Shown in pieces: positions 37,639 to 47,592 of a stretch of DNA of 64,000 bases; position 1 is the first letter of the stretch; each line of letters starts with the position of its first letter. Under the pieces are notes generated by a model that saw nothing but the letters and a program-made list of their open reading frames with translations, did not search any database and was not told the DNA's origin. Made by a program: the position numbers and the translations under genes. Source of the DNA: Paraoerskovia marina DSM 21750. Lineage in GTDB: Bacteria > Actinomycetota > Actinomycetes > Actinomycetales > Cellulomonadaceae. The stretch lies in the NCBI RefSeq assembly GCF_000701465.1, contig NZ_JNIY01000003.1, forward strand, positions 744,001 through 808,000, written 5' to 3'.

Positions 37639-38286
37639 ATGACCTCCGAAGACGCTCGCGCCCGACTCGCCGCTGCACGCCTCTACCTGTGCACCGACGC
37701 ACGCGAGGAGCGCGGCGACCTCGAGGAGTTCCTCCACGCGGCTCTGCGGGGAGGCGTGGACGTCGTCCAGCTCCGGGACAAGACGCTCGACGTGCGGCGC
37801 GAGCTGGAGCTGCAGGAGATCGTCGCAGCGGTCGCGACGGAGCACGGTGCGCTGTGGTGCGTGAACGACCGTGCCGACGTCGCGAGCCTCGTCGGTGCGC
37901 CGGTGTTCCATTCGGGCCAGGACGACCTTCCTGTCTCCGGGTCGCGCGCCCTGCTCGGCGGGGACGTCCTGCTCGGGCGGTCGACGCACGCGGCCGCCGA
38001 GGCGGCAGCCGCGGAGGCCGACCCCGACGTCGACTACTTCTGCGTCGGCCCGCTGTGGGCGACGCCGACCAAGCCGGGTCGCCCCGCCGTCGGACTGGAT
38101 CTGCTCCGGGAGGTCGCGGCTTCCCGGCCGTCGACCCCCTGGTTCGCCATCGGCGGGATCGACGGCGAGCGCCTCGACGAGGTGCTCGACGCCGGGGCCG
38201 AGCGGATCGTCGTCGTACGCGCCGTCACCGAGGCCGCCGACCCCGAGGCGGCGGCCCGCGCTCTGCGGGAGCGTCTGCCGGCCTGA
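37639..38286 (+). CDS. thiE: Thiamine phosphate synthase
   Basis: This encodes 215 aa. It has VDVVQLRDK for the pyrophosphate/pyrimidine site, [28 protein letters not shown] and [14 protein letters not shown], all ThiE. It joins the pyrimidine and thiazole moieties to thiamine monophosphate. It is divergent from the riboswitch-controlled thiOSG operon; ATG 37639 is chosen over an upstream in-frame start at 37570 because of the -10-like element and family length. Confidence 0.95.
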   Translation: MTSEDARARLAAARLYLCTDAREERGDLEEFLHAALRGGVDVVQLRDKTLDVRRELELQEIVAAVATEHGALWCVNDRADVASLVGAPVFHSGQDDLPVSGSRALLGGDVLLGRSTHAAAEAAAAEADPDVDYFCVGPLWATPTKPGRPAVGLDLLREVAASRPSTPWFAIGGIDGERLDEVLDAGAERIVVVRAVTEAADPEAAARALRERLPA

Positions 38287-38321
38287 ATCCGGACGTGTCC
38301 GCGGCACGCTGGTGCTGCAAC

Positions 38322-38327
38322 TATCCT
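38322..38327 (+). promoter_or_regulatory. -10-like hexamer for leaderless guaA
   Basis: TATCCT, 6 nt, then GTG at 38334. Confidence 0.45.
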
Positions 38328-38333
38328 GGGTGC

Positions 38334-39924
<1,591 letters not shown>

Positions 39925-39955
39925 GCGTCGGGCGGGCGTCCGACGTCTGCCCCGA

Positions 39956-39961
39956 TAGTCT
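39956..39961 (+). promoter_or_regulatory. -10-like hexamer for leaderless glycosyltransferase gene
   Basis: TAGTCT, 6 nt (CGACCC), then ATG at 39968. Confidence 0.45.
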
Positions 39962-39967
39962 CGACCC

Positions 39968-41092
39968 ATGCGCATCGTCCACGTCTCCGACTGTCTCGCC
40001 CCGCGCACGGGCGGCATCGAGTCGCAGGTCGGTGACCTTGCCGCCGCCCAGGCAGCCGCGGGCGACGACGTCCACGTCCTGACGGCGACCCCCGGGGCCG
40101 GGGGAGAACGCGGTGGGGTCGTCGAGAGCGCGGGTGACGTCGTCGTGCACCGGTTGGGCGCCCAGATCCCGGGCGACGCCCCGATCAACCCCGTGACCGG
40201 TCCTCGGCTCATCCGCGCGGCGCTCGACGAGCTGCGCCCGGACGTCGTGCACGTCCATGCCGGGATGATCTCCCCGTTCGCGTACGACGGCGCGCGCATT
40301 GCCCGCGAGCGCGGGCTGCCGATGGTCGTGACGTGGCACTGCATGCTCGACGGCGCGACGACGGCGCTCGCGCTGGGAGCGAGGCTCTCGGGCTGGCGCG
40401 ACGCGCGGTTCGTGCCCACGGCGGTGAGCCCGGCGGCGGGGAAGCGCGTGGCGCGGATGCTGGGGGTCGATCCCGACGAGGTCGGGGTCGTGCCCAACGC
40501 GATCGACGTCGGGGCGTGGTCTCGAGGGGCGGCGGGGCGCGAGCCGTCGTCGACGGTGCGGCTGGTCGCCACGCAACGGCTCGCCCCGCGCAAGCGTGGG
40601 CGGGCGCTGATCGACGCGATGGCCGACGCGACGCGCGTCGTCCCCGACGGCGCCCTGCACCTGACCCTGGTCGGCGACGGTCCGCAGGAGGCCGCGCTCC
40701 GGGCGCGCGTCGAGAAGCTGGGCCTCGGCGACTCCGTGCTGTTCGCGGGCAGGCTGCCGCGTGAGGAGATCCCTGTTCTCTACCGGCACGCGGACTTCTT
40801 CTGCGCCCCCGCGGATCTCGAGGCCTTCGGCATCGCGGCGCTCGAGGCGCGTGCCGCCGGACTCGGCGTGCTGGCCCGACGTGGCACCGGGATCGAGGGC
40901 TTTGTCCGGCACGAGGAGGACGGGCTCCTGGTCGACGACGACGCCGGGTTCGCAGAGGCGATGGTGCGCCTGGTCCGGGACCGGCCGCTGCGCGATCGGA
41001 TCGTGGAGCACAACGTGGCGAACCCGCCTGCGCACGGCTGGGACGCGACTCTGGCCGCCGCGACGGCTGCGTACACACGCGCGAGGGGCTGA
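39968..41092 (+). CDS. Glycosyltransferase family 4 (GT-B)
   Basis: This encodes 374 aa. MRIVHVSDCLAPRTGGIESQV is the donor-fold N terminus of GT4 enzymes; VPNAIDVGAW, LVGDGPQEAALR and the E-x7-E motif around DLEAFGIAALEARAAG are in the C-terminal nucleotide-sugar domain. It probably transfers a sugar to a lipid or cell-wall acceptor on the cytoplasmic face. Neither donor nor acceptor can be assigned, and no glycan cluster is nearby. Confidence 0.9.
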   Translation: MRIVHVSDCLAPRTGGIESQVGDLAAAQAAAGDDVHVLTATPGAGGERGGVVESAGDVVVHRLGAQIPGDAPINPVTGPRLIRAALDELRPDVVHVHAGMISPFAYDGARIARERGLPMVVTWHCMLDGATTALALGARLSGWRDARFVPTAVSPAAGKRVARMLGVDPDEVGVVPNAIDVGAWSRGAAGREPSSTVRLVATQRLAPRKRGRALIDAMADATRVVPDGALHLTLVGDGPQEAALRARVEKLGLGDSVLFAGRLPREEIPVLYRHADFFCAPADLEAFGIAALEARAAGLGVLARRGTGIEGFVRHEEDGLLVDDDAGFAEAMVRLVRDRPLRDRIVEHNVANPPAHGWDATLAAATAAYTRARG

Positions 41093-41166
41093 CGCGACAC
41101 CGGACACGCCGGGGCCGTCCCAGGCGGATCAACCGGTCGAACCCACCGATCTGGTCTAGCGTGGCA

Positions 41167-41182
41167 TGTGAGGTGTAGCACA
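41167..41182 (+). promoter_or_regulatory. CRP/GlxR-like box upstream of membrane paralogue A
   Basis: TGTGA-N6-GCACA, one base from the symmetric consensus, ending 21 nt before ATG 41204. The same spacing is found at paralogue B (45791). Confidence 0.5.
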
Positions 41183-41203
41183 TCATCGACTAGGGGAGTT
41201 GTC

Positions 41204-41884
41204 ATGTCCAGCACTGTCACCGTGAAACCGACCGGCGGCGTACGCGCCATCGGCATGCTGACGATCATCGCGGGGATCATCATGATCCTCGCCGGCGGAG
41301 TCACCTGGTACGCCGTCCACGACCAGCTCGCCGCCGAGAACATCACGGTGTCGGACGACGCGGACTTCCTCCCGGGTGACGACGTCGACGGCCCGTTCTC
41401 GGCCTACGCGCAGGCCGACATCATCAACCACCACGCGCTCGAGTCCTCCGGCGGCAAGACGTACGCCGAGCTGGAGCAGGACGACCCGACACGCACCACC
41501 GTGATGACGGCGTCGTTCCTGCGCGCCTCGCTCTTCACGTCGGTCGTCGCGTTCGGTGTCGCCGCACTGGTGATCGGCCTGGGCATCATGTTCATCCTGC
41601 TCGGCGTCGCGCTCCGACGGCTCGCGGGTGGGTCCGAGGTCAGCGTCGACACCTCGTCGGCGCGTGAGCCTGCTCCCGCCGCGACGGCGCCCGCAGCAGC
41701 CCATGCGGCTGGTCCCGCGACGACCTCGCCGGGCACCCCCGCTGCGACTGCTGCTCCGGCTGCTCCTGCTGCATCCACGGCTCCCGCGGCGCCTGCGGCC
41801 GAGCCGCGGCCCGTGACCTCGCCCGGCCCCGAGGACGTCCCGGGAGACGACACCCCGACCCGTGACGCGGGGCCGCGCCACTGA
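41204..41884 (+). CDS. Small membrane protein, paralogue A
   Basis: This encodes 226 aa with ribosome site GGGGAG. Two hydrophobic segments (IGMLTIIAGIIMILAGGVTWYAV and SLFTSVVAFGVAALVIGLGIMFILLG) bracket an extracytoplasmic loop of about 75 residues containing ENITVSDDADFLPGDD and GPFSAYAQADIINHHAL. A 60-residue Ala/Pro-rich tail follows. It is clearly paralogous to the protein at 45791: the loop blocks and TASFLRASLFTSVVA are nearly identical. Similar actinobacterial proteins often carry an unsupported 'LigA dioxygenase' name; nothing here suggests a dioxygenase. Function unknown. Confidence 0.8.
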   Translation: MSSTVTVKPTGGVRAIGMLTIIAGIIMILAGGVTWYAVHDQLAAENITVSDDADFLPGDDVDGPFSAYAQADIINHHALESSGGKTYAELEQDDPTRTTVMTASFLRASLFTSVVAFGVAALVIGLGIMFILLGVALRRLAGGSEVSVDTSSAREPAPAATAPAAAHAAGPATTSPGTPAATAAPAAPAASTAPAAPAAEPRPVTSPGPEDVPGDDTPTRDAGPRH

Positions 41885-41902
41885 CCCGCGCCCTACCCGT
41901 CA

Positions 41903-41948
41903 ACAGCACGATGCCGGTGCCACCGCGGTGGAACCGGCATCGTGCTGT
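41903..41948. terminator. Bidirectional terminator after paralogue A
   Basis: A 16-bp perfect outer stem (41903-41918 with 41933-41948) enclosing a second small stem CCACC/GGTGG. It lies between convergent stops at 41884 (+) and 41965 (-). Confidence 0.85.
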
Positions 41949-41964
41949 CCGGGGTCGGGACGGC

Positions 41965-42210
41965 TCAGTCCGTTTTGGTGCGGGAGCGACGGCGCCCGGC
42001 CGCGCCGGCGACGGCGCCGACGAGGAGCGCTACGCCACCCGCGGTGAGCGCCACGATGAGGGCGAGCCCCAGGTCGAACGACGCTCCGAGCGCGAGAGAG
42101 ATCGCTCCGACGGCGACGAGCGTCACGACGACGCCCCACACCACGGTCGCGGTCGACATGCCCTGCCGACGGCGGGGTGCCTCGGGAGTGGTCGGTGCGG
42201 TCTCGGTCAT
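41965..42210 (-). CDS. Small two-helix membrane protein
   Basis: This encodes 81 aa: a polar Thr/Pro/Arg-rich N terminus, two hydrophobic helices (TATVVWGVVVTLVAVGAISLAL and LGLALIVALTAGGVALLVGAV) and a basic tail. Its ATG overlaps the stop of the PspC/LiaF-like gene (ATGA at 42207-42210), so the pair is co-translated. It may be an accessory of the envelope-stress module; no family is recognised. Confidence 0.75.
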   Translation of the reverse strand: MTETAPTTPEAPRRRQGMSTATVVWGVVVTLVAVGAISLALGASFDLGLALIVALTAGGVALLVGAVAGAAGRRRSRTKTD

Positions 42211-43577
42211 GATGCCTCCACGATGTCGACGGTGCCGGCAAGGCCCGTGATGTCGAGCGTGATCTCTGGGGTACCGGGGTCGCCGGTGTCGAACCGGACG
42301 GGCTCGGGCCCGACCGTGGAGCGTGAGGTGACCAGTCCGTCGTCGTCGATCCAGTTCACCTGTCCGGCCCAGAGCTCGACCTCGGCCGCGGCCGGGGTGT
42401 CGGCCGGGAGCAGGACGTCGATGTCCCCGAGGGCGAGGGCGAGCGGGATCGTGACCGACTCGCCGCGCGTCTCGAGGTCACGGAGGTCGATGGTGACGGC
42501 GCCGGCCGTGAACGCGGCGCCCGCCTCGGCGTCGTCGACCGAGTCGAACGTGTACGTCCCCTCGGCGATGGTGCTGCGGACGCCCGCCTCGGACGGCAGG
42601 CGGACGGCGTCGGCGACGGCCGCCACGGGGACGGCCAGGAGGAGGACGAGGGCGAGGCCCATGAGCCCTCCGCTGCGGCGGCCCGCGATCCCGACGGCGA
42701 TCGTCGCGAGCCCGGTGAGTGCCGCCCCGGTCGCCACCCACGTCAGCATCAGCGGGACGTCGACGGCCCCCGCCCGGTCCGCGGCGATCAGCGCGGCCCC
42801 GAGGAGCAGGATCACCCCCATGGTGGCACCGACGACCGTCGGCCCCGCCGGTGGCGGGTACCCGGCCTCGGCGGCCTCCCGCGCCGCACGACGAGCGGCG
42901 GTGCGCTCGGCGGCGAGCTGGGCGCGCTGGGCCTGCGCGGCGGCACGAGCCTGCTCCGCCTCGGCGCGGGCCCGGGCGCGCGCCTCTGCCGTGGAGGCGG
43001 CGCTCTCGGCGTCTGCCGCGGCAGCGGCCTGCGCGGAGGTCTGCGGGCCGTACGGCGTCGCGCCGTCCGTGAACTCGGAGGTCCCCTGCCAGGTGGTCGT
43101 CCCCGCGCCGCGGGCCTCGGACCCGGCACGGACGGCGAGGTAGACCACGAGCGCGACGGCAGCGAGCCAGAGGAGGCCGTTGAGCCACCCGAGGTCTGCG
43201 CCGAACAGCCACCAGGCTCCGTCGCCGCGGGCGAACCCGGCGATCGTGACGGCGCCGGCACCCACGAGGGCGACGTCGAAGTCGCCCCGGAACGCCTGCT
43301 CGACGTGGATGCGTCCGTCGCTCTTCTCGGGCAGGAAGGCCCAGGCGAGGCCGTACAGGGCGAGCCCGGCGCCCGAGAGAAGGACGCTGACGACCAGGAG
43401 CCCGCGCACGATCAGCGGGTCGATCCCGAACCGGTGGGCGATCCCGGCGGCGACACCACCCACCCACCGGTCGTCCGTGCGGCTGACGTCGAGGCGACGG
43501 ATCGAGTCGAAGAAGGGCGACGACGCGCTCGGCGGCGTCGGGGTGGGCGGGGGTGGTGGGGCGGTCTCGTTCTCCAT
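42207..43577 (-). CDS. PspC domain protein with LiaF-like C-terminus
   Basis: This encodes 456 aa from ATG 43577. Residues ~25-90 are a PspC domain (RRLDVSRTDDRWVGGVAAGIAHRFG given in parts: RTDDRWVGGV, AAGIAHRFG). More membrane helices follow, then a charged Ala/Arg/Glu coiled-coil-like stretch (~185-240) and further helices. The C-terminal ~110 residues, with VTIDLRDLETRGE and GDIDVLLPADTPAAAEVEL, resemble the beta-strand domain of LiaF-type regulators. It is divergent from a PspC-histidine kinase and response regulator, giving a LiaF-LiaS-LiaR-like arrangement. It probably holds the kinase inactive until the envelope is damaged (inference). Confidence 0.82.
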   Translation of the reverse strand: MENETAPPPPPTPTPPSASSPFFDSIRRLDVSRTDDRWVGGVAAGIAHRFGIDPLIVRGLLVVSVLLSGAGLALYGLAWAFLPEKSDGRIHVEQAFRGDFDVALVGAGAVTIAGFARGDGAWWLFGADLGWLNGLLWLAAVALVVYLAVRAGSEARGAGTTTWQGTSEFTDGATPYGPQTSAQAAAAADAESAASTAEARARARAEAEQARAAAQAQRAQLAAERTAARRAAREAAEAGYPPPAGPTVVGATMGVILLLGAALIAADRAGAVDVPLMLTWVATGAALTGLATIAVGIAGRRSGGLMGLALVLLLAVPVAAVADAVRLPSEAGVRSTIAEGTYTFDSVDDAEAGAAFTAGAVTIDLRDLETRGESVTIPLALALGDIDVLLPADTPAAAEVELWAGQVNWIDDDGLVTSRSTVGPEPVRFDTGDPGTPEITLDITGLAGTVDIVEAS

Positions 43578-43712
43578 GGATCCATCGTCGGACCGCGCAC
43601 GCACCGTTGACCATCGGGGGTCACCCTGAACCGACCCTGAGATCTGACGGCGTCGACCCTGATTCCCGGCCGTCCGGCGTCATGGGGCCGGGCGACGTGC
43701 CACGATCGACCC

Positions 43713-44978
43713 ATGACGACCGAGCGACTGCCGTTGCGCCGCCCCCGTGAGGGTCGGTGGGTCGCCGGGGTGTGCACGGGGCTCGCCCTGCACCTGGGCT
43801 TCCCGGTCGCCGGAGTGCGGGCGATGGCCGTACTCCTCGGGGCCGCCGGCGGCGCCGGGGTCCTGCTCTACGGCTTCTGGTGGCTCACGATCCCGCCGGG
43901 AGACCCCCGTGACGCCGCCGCCGAGGCACGTCCGGCGGCACTCTCCCGGCTCGCGCCACGGCTGCGTGGCGTGCAGCAGTCCGCGGCACGACGCAACGTC
44001 CTGATCGCGCTCGGTCTGCTCCTGGGGGCCGCGGTGCTCGTCGCGGTACGGACCGGCGTCGCGCTCTCCGGCGGGTGGGTGCTGCCCGCCGTGATCGCTG
44101 TCGTCGGCGTCGGGCTCGCGTGGAGCCAGCTCGACACGCAGCGTCGCCCGGGGGCGCGGCGGGCCGACGGGCGCAGTCCCTCCGCCGTCCTCCTGGTCTC
44201 CGCCGGGCTCGTCCTGGTGCTCGTCGGTGCCCTGCTCTTCGCCGGCCAGGAGGCCGGCGCCGGCACGATGGTCCGGGCCGCGATGGCTGCCGTCGCGGTG
44301 CTCGCGGGGGTCGCCGTGGTGCTTGCCCCCTGGTGGTGGCGGCTCGTGCGCGAGCTCGGGGACGAGCGGACCGCCCGCGCCCGCGAGGCGGAGCGGGCCG
44401 ACATCGCCGCCCACCTGCACGACTCCGTGCTGCAGACCCTCGCCCTGGTGCGCCTGCACGCCGACGACGCCGTGTACGTCGCCCGGGCCGCGCGCTCGCA
44501 GGAGCGCGAGCTGCGCGAGTGGCTGTACGCCGACCGGCCCGCCGAAGGCACGTCCGTGGCCGCGGAGCTGCGTCGTGTCGTCGCACAGGTCGAGGACACG
44601 CAGGTCGAGCGGACCGCGGACGGGGCACAGCCGGCGACCATCGAGACGGTCGTGGTCGGCGACGCGGTGCCGGACGAGCAGTCGGCGGCGCTCCTGCAGG
44701 CCGTCCGTGAGGCACTGGTCAACGCCTGCGCGCACGGAGTCCCGCCGGTCTCGGTGTACCTCGAGGTGGGGGAGGAGTCGGTCCAGGCGTTCGTCCGCGA
44801 CCGCGGCGACGGGTTCGACGTCCGCGAGATCGAGCCCGACCGGTTCGGGGTGCGGGAGTCCATCCTCGGGCGCGTCCGCCGCCGCGGTGGCACCGCCGAG
44901 GTCGTGAGCCGACCGCAGTGGGGGACCGAGGTTCGACTGAGCATGCCGCGCGCAGCGGCGCTGAAGGAGGATGCATGA
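43713..44978 (+). CDS. Sensor histidine kinase with N-terminal PspC domain
   Basis: This encodes 421 aa. Residues ~8-60 form a PspC domain (RPREGRWVAGVCTGLALHLG); several membrane helices extend to about residue 215. The HisKA_3 dimerisation helix contains IAAHLHDSVLQTLALV with the phospho-acceptor histidine at residue 236. The catalytic domain has QAVREALVNACAHG (N box) and VRDRGDGFD (G box). It belongs to the NarL/LiaS-type kinases and feeds the regulator encoded next, whose start overlaps its stop (ATGA). CACGAT lies 6 nt before the ATG. Confidence 0.92.
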   Translation: MTTERLPLRRPREGRWVAGVCTGLALHLGFPVAGVRAMAVLLGAAGGAGVLLYGFWWLTIPPGDPRDAAAEARPAALSRLAPRLRGVQQSAARRNVLIALGLLLGAAVLVAVRTGVALSGGWVLPAVIAVVGVGLAWSQLDTQRRPGARRADGRSPSAVLLVSAGLVLVLVGALLFAGQEAGAGTMVRAAMAAVAVLAGVAVVLAPWWWRLVRELGDERTARAREAERADIAAHLHDSVLQTLALVRLHADDAVYVARAARSQERELREWLYADRPAEGTSVAAELRRVVAQVEDTQVERTADGAQPATIETVVVGDAVPDEQSAALLQAVREALVNACAHGVPPVSVYLEVGEESVQAFVRDRGDGFDVREIEPDRFGVRESILGRVRRRGGTAEVVSRPQWGTEVRLSMPRAAALKEDA

Positions 44979-45634
44979 CGACCGAGCAGGTCCGGGTGGT
45001 GGTGGTCGACGACCACCTGATGTTCCGCGCCGGGGTGAGGGCGAGCCTGGACGGGCGGATCGACGTCGTGGGGGAGGCCGAGGACGTCGGGTCCGCGATC
45101 GCGGCGATCAGGGAGCATCGTCCCGACGTGGTGCTTCTTGACGTTCACTTGCCCGGCGGAAGGGGCGGCGGTGGTGCGGAGGTGGCACGGGAGTGCGCGG
45201 ACCTGACGCCGGGGACGCGATTTCTCGCCCTGTCGGTCTCTGATGCGGCTGATGACGTCGTGGCGGTGATCCGTGCGGGTGCCCGCGGGTATGTGACCAA
45301 GGCGATCACGGGGGCCGACCTGAGCGACGCCGTCGTGCGGGTGGCGCAGGGCGACGCGGCGTTCTCCCCACGGCTTGCGGGCTTCGTCCTCGACGCCTTC
45401 GGCACGGCGCCGGCGGACGTGGCCGAGCGCGACGACGAGCTCGACCGGCTCTCGGCGCGGGAGCAGGAGGTGATGCGGCTGATCGCCCGCGGATATGCCT
45501 ACCGTGAGGTTGCGGGAGAGCTCTTCATCTCGGTCAAGACGGTCGAGACCCACGTCTCGGCGGTGCTGCGGAAGCTGCAGCTCTCGTCGCGCCACGAGCT
45601 GACGCGCTGGGCCGCGCAGAGAAAACTCCTCTGA
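44975..45634 (+). CDS. NarL/LuxR-type response regulator
   Basis: This encodes 219 aa. The receiver domain has the acidic pair in VVVVDDHLMF, the phosphorylation aspartate in VVLLDVHLPGG and the switch lysine in GYVTKAI. The C-terminal LuxR helix-turn-helix is LSAREQEVMRLIARGYAYREVA and ISVKTVETHVSAVLRKL. GGAGG sits 5 nt before ATG 44975. Likely regulon includes the flanking PspC/LiaF-like operon and perhaps the downstream membrane paralogue (inference). Confidence 0.94.
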   Translation: MTTEQVRVVVVDDHLMFRAGVRASLDGRIDVVGEAEDVGSAIAAIREHRPDVVLLDVHLPGGRGGGGAEVARECADLTPGTRFLALSVSDAADDVVAVIRAGARGYVTKAITGADLSDAVVRVAQGDAAFSPRLAGFVLDAFGTAPADVAERDDELDRLSAREQEVMRLIARGYAYREVAGELFISVKTVETHVSAVLRKLQLSSRHELTRWAAQRKLL

Positions 45635-45750
45635 CCTGCGTCGATGGGTCGCGATCCCGGTACGTGACGGGCATCACGACCACTGGGTGAGATGCACCGT
45701 ATCGAAACCATGTCGAGGTATCGCCTTGGTCATGAATTCCGAGTACTTTT

Positions 45751-45772
45751 ACTTGTGAAGACATTCACAAGT
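45751..45772 (+). promoter_or_regulatory. Perfect CRP/GlxR-like palindrome upstream of membrane paralogue B
   Basis: ACTTGTGAA-GACA-TTCACAAGT, 9-bp arms without mismatch, containing TGTGA-N6-TCACA at 45754-45769. It ends 21 nt before ATG 45791 (counted from the TCACA half), the same distance as at paralogue A. The local sequence is AT-rich compared with its surroundings. Confidence 0.7.
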
Positions 45773-45790
45773 TCGAAGGGGAGTCACACC

Positions 45791-46267
45791 ATGAGCGCCA
45801 CCACCACCCGCCAGCCGCTCGTCCGCTGGACCGGCATCATCTCGCTCGTCGCAGGCATCGTCATGATCGTCGCCGGCGCCGTCACCTGGGGCGCGGTCAC
45901 GACCCAGCTCGCGGACGAGAACATCACCGTCTCGGAGGACGCGAGCTTCCTTCCCGGGGACGACGTCAACGGTCCGTTCTCCGCCTACGCTCAGGCCGAG
46001 ATCATCAACGAGCACGCACTGGCCGGGTCGGACGGCAAGACCTACGCCGAGCTCGACCAGGACGACCCGGTCCGGACCACCATGATGACCGCCTCGTTCC
46101 TGCGGGCCTCGCTCTTCACCTCGGTCGTCGCCTACGGCGTCGCCGCACTGGTGATGGGCCTCGGCCTCCTCTTCACGCTGGGTGGCCTGGCCCTCGGCAA
46201 GATCGAGAAGCAGCTCGGCGCCGCGCCGGCCGCTGCCACGGGCGACAAGGCGGCGCTCAACGCCTGA
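45791..46267 (+). CDS. Small membrane protein, paralogue B
   Basis: This encodes 158 aa from ATG 45791 with ribosome site AGGGGAG. Two hydrophobic segments (IISLVAGIVMIVAGAVTWGAV and SLFTSVVAYGVAALVMGLGLLFTLGGLAL) bracket a loop with ENITVSEDASFLPGDD, GPFSAYAQAEIINEHAL and YAELDQDDPVRTTMMTASFLRA. It is closely related to paralogue A at 41204 but lacks the long Ala/Pro tail. It follows the response regulator gene by 156 nt and has its own regulatory palindrome. Function unknown. Confidence 0.82.
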   Translation: MSATTTRQPLVRWTGIISLVAGIVMIVAGAVTWGAVTTQLADENITVSEDASFLPGDDVNGPFSAYAQAEIINEHALAGSDGKTYAELDQDDPVRTTMMTASFLRASLFTSVVAYGVAALVMGLGLLFTLGGLALGKIEKQLGAAPAAATGDKAALNA

Positions 46268-46280
46268 CCCTCGCACACAG

Positions 46281-46320
46281 CACGACGACGCCCCGCTCCA
46301 GCGAGCGGGGCGTCGTCGTG
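46281..46320. terminator. Bidirectional terminator after paralogue B
   Basis: A perfect 17-bp stem (46281-46297 with 46304-46320) and 6-nt loop, followed on the plus strand by TCTGTCT. It separates convergent paralogue B and cysG. Confidence 0.88.
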
Positions 46321-46335
46321 TCTGTCTGCGCTTCT

Positions 46336-47592
46336 CTACCCGACGGGCTCGGACACCGTTGCGCCGTCGCCTGCCATGGTCCATGCCGGCGCGAGACGGA
46401 CGACGTCACCGACGACGGTGACCGCCGGCGACCGTACCCCCACCGCGGCGGCCCGGTCGGCGATCGTGGCGAGGGTCCCGACCGTGACCCGCTGGCGCGC
46501 ACCGTAGCCGTCCTCGACGATCGCCACCGGGGTGGACGCGTCCCGGCCCGCGTCGACGAGACGGCCGGCCGACTCGCGCAGGCGGGAGACGCCCATGAGG
46601 AGCACCACGGTGTGGTCGCTCCGGGCGGGCACCACGGCGATGTCCTCGTGGCCGGTGAGCACGGTGAAGCCGCGGGCCAGGCCGCGGTGCGTGACGGGGA
46701 TTCCGGCGGCGGCCGGGACCGAGACGGCGGAGGTCACGCCCGGCACCACCTCGACGTCGAGCCCGTGCTCCTCGCACGCCTCCCGCTCCTCGCCACCCCG
46801 CCCGAACACGTAGGGGTCGCCGCCCTTGAGGCGGACGACGTCGTGGCCCGCCAGCGCGTGCTGCACGATCAGCGCGTTGATCTCCGCCTGGGGCACCGGG
46901 TGGTTGCCGGGCGTCTTGCCGACGTCGACCACGACGACGTCGTCCGCGAGCTCCTCGAGGAGCGCCCGCGGGGCGAGGCGGTCGACCACGACGACGTCGG
47001 CCTGCGCGAGCAACGTCCGACCGCGTGCGGTGATCAGGCCGGTCGCTCCGGGGCCTCCGCCCACGAGTGCAACCCGCCCGGCGCGTGTCTCGTCGCGGGC
47101 GCGCACCCGACGCAGGGGGAGTGCTCCGGACTGGAGCGCCCCGGCGACGGCGTCCCGGATCCGGACGGCACGCCGCGGGTCCCGGTGCGCGTGCACCGAG
47201 ATCGTGGCCTGCCCACCACCGTCGAGCGCCGTCCTCGCGACCGCCGGGACGTGCGCCGTGGCCAGATCGGCGTCGCCCGCGGTGACGCAGAAGACGCGAT
47301 CCTGCTCGGCGTCGCGCGCCACCTCGGCGTCGACCGACGGGTCACCCGTGGCGACGTGGACGAGCCAGGCGCCGTCGAGGTCGCCACTGAGGTAGTCGCG
47401 GCGGACCCAGCGGACGTCGCCTGCGTCGACCGCGTCCGCGACGTCCTCACAGACCCACGGTGCGACGACCGTGACGTGTGCACCGGCCTCGACGAGTGCC
47501 GCGGCGCGCCGGGCGGCGACCGGGCCGCCGCCGACCACGACCACCGGACGTCCGGTGATCCGCAGCCCGAGGGGGTAGATGTCCGCGCTCAT
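46336..47592 (-). CDS. cysG: Siroheme synthase CysG-type (precorrin-2 dehydrogenase/uroporphyrinogen-III methyltransferase)
   Basis: This encodes 418 aa. The N-terminal Rossmann domain (RPVVVVGGGPVAARRAAAL) is the precorrin-2 dehydrogenase/ferrochelatase half. The C-terminal SAM-dependent uroporphyrinogen-III methyltransferase has ALVGGGPGATGLIT, KGGDPYVFGRGGEE and VVPGVTSAVSVPAAAGIPVTH split as VVPGVTSAVSV and GIPVTHRG. Together they make siroheme, the cofactor of the sulfite reductase in the same operon. The start overlaps the cysH stop (ATGA). Confidence 0.94.
   Translation of the reverse strand: MSADIYPLGLRITGRPVVVVGGGPVAARRAAALVEAGAHVTVVAPWVCEDVADAVDAGDVRWVRRDYLSGDLDGAWLVHVATGDPSVDAEVARDAEQDRVFCVTAGDADLATAHVPAVARTALDGGGQATISVHAHRDPRRAVRIRDAVAGALQSGALPLRRVRARDETRAGRVALVGGGPGATGLITARGRTLLAQADVVVVDRLAPRALLEELADDVVVVDVGKTPGNHPVPQAEINALIVQHALAGHDVVRLKGGDPYVFGRGGEEREACEEHGLDVEVVPGVTSAVSVPAAAGIPVTHRGLARGFTVLTGHEDIAVVPARSDHTVVLLMGVSRLRESAGRLVDAGRDASTPVAIVEDGYGARQRVTVGTLATIADRAAAVGVRSPAVTVVGDVVRLAPAWTMAGDGATVSEPVG

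Noticed and set aside
41204-41884. Aromatic ring-opening dioxygenase LigA, a common database name for such proteins
   Set aside because: The sequence is a two-helix membrane protein with an Ala/Pro tail and has no metal-binding dioxygenase motif.
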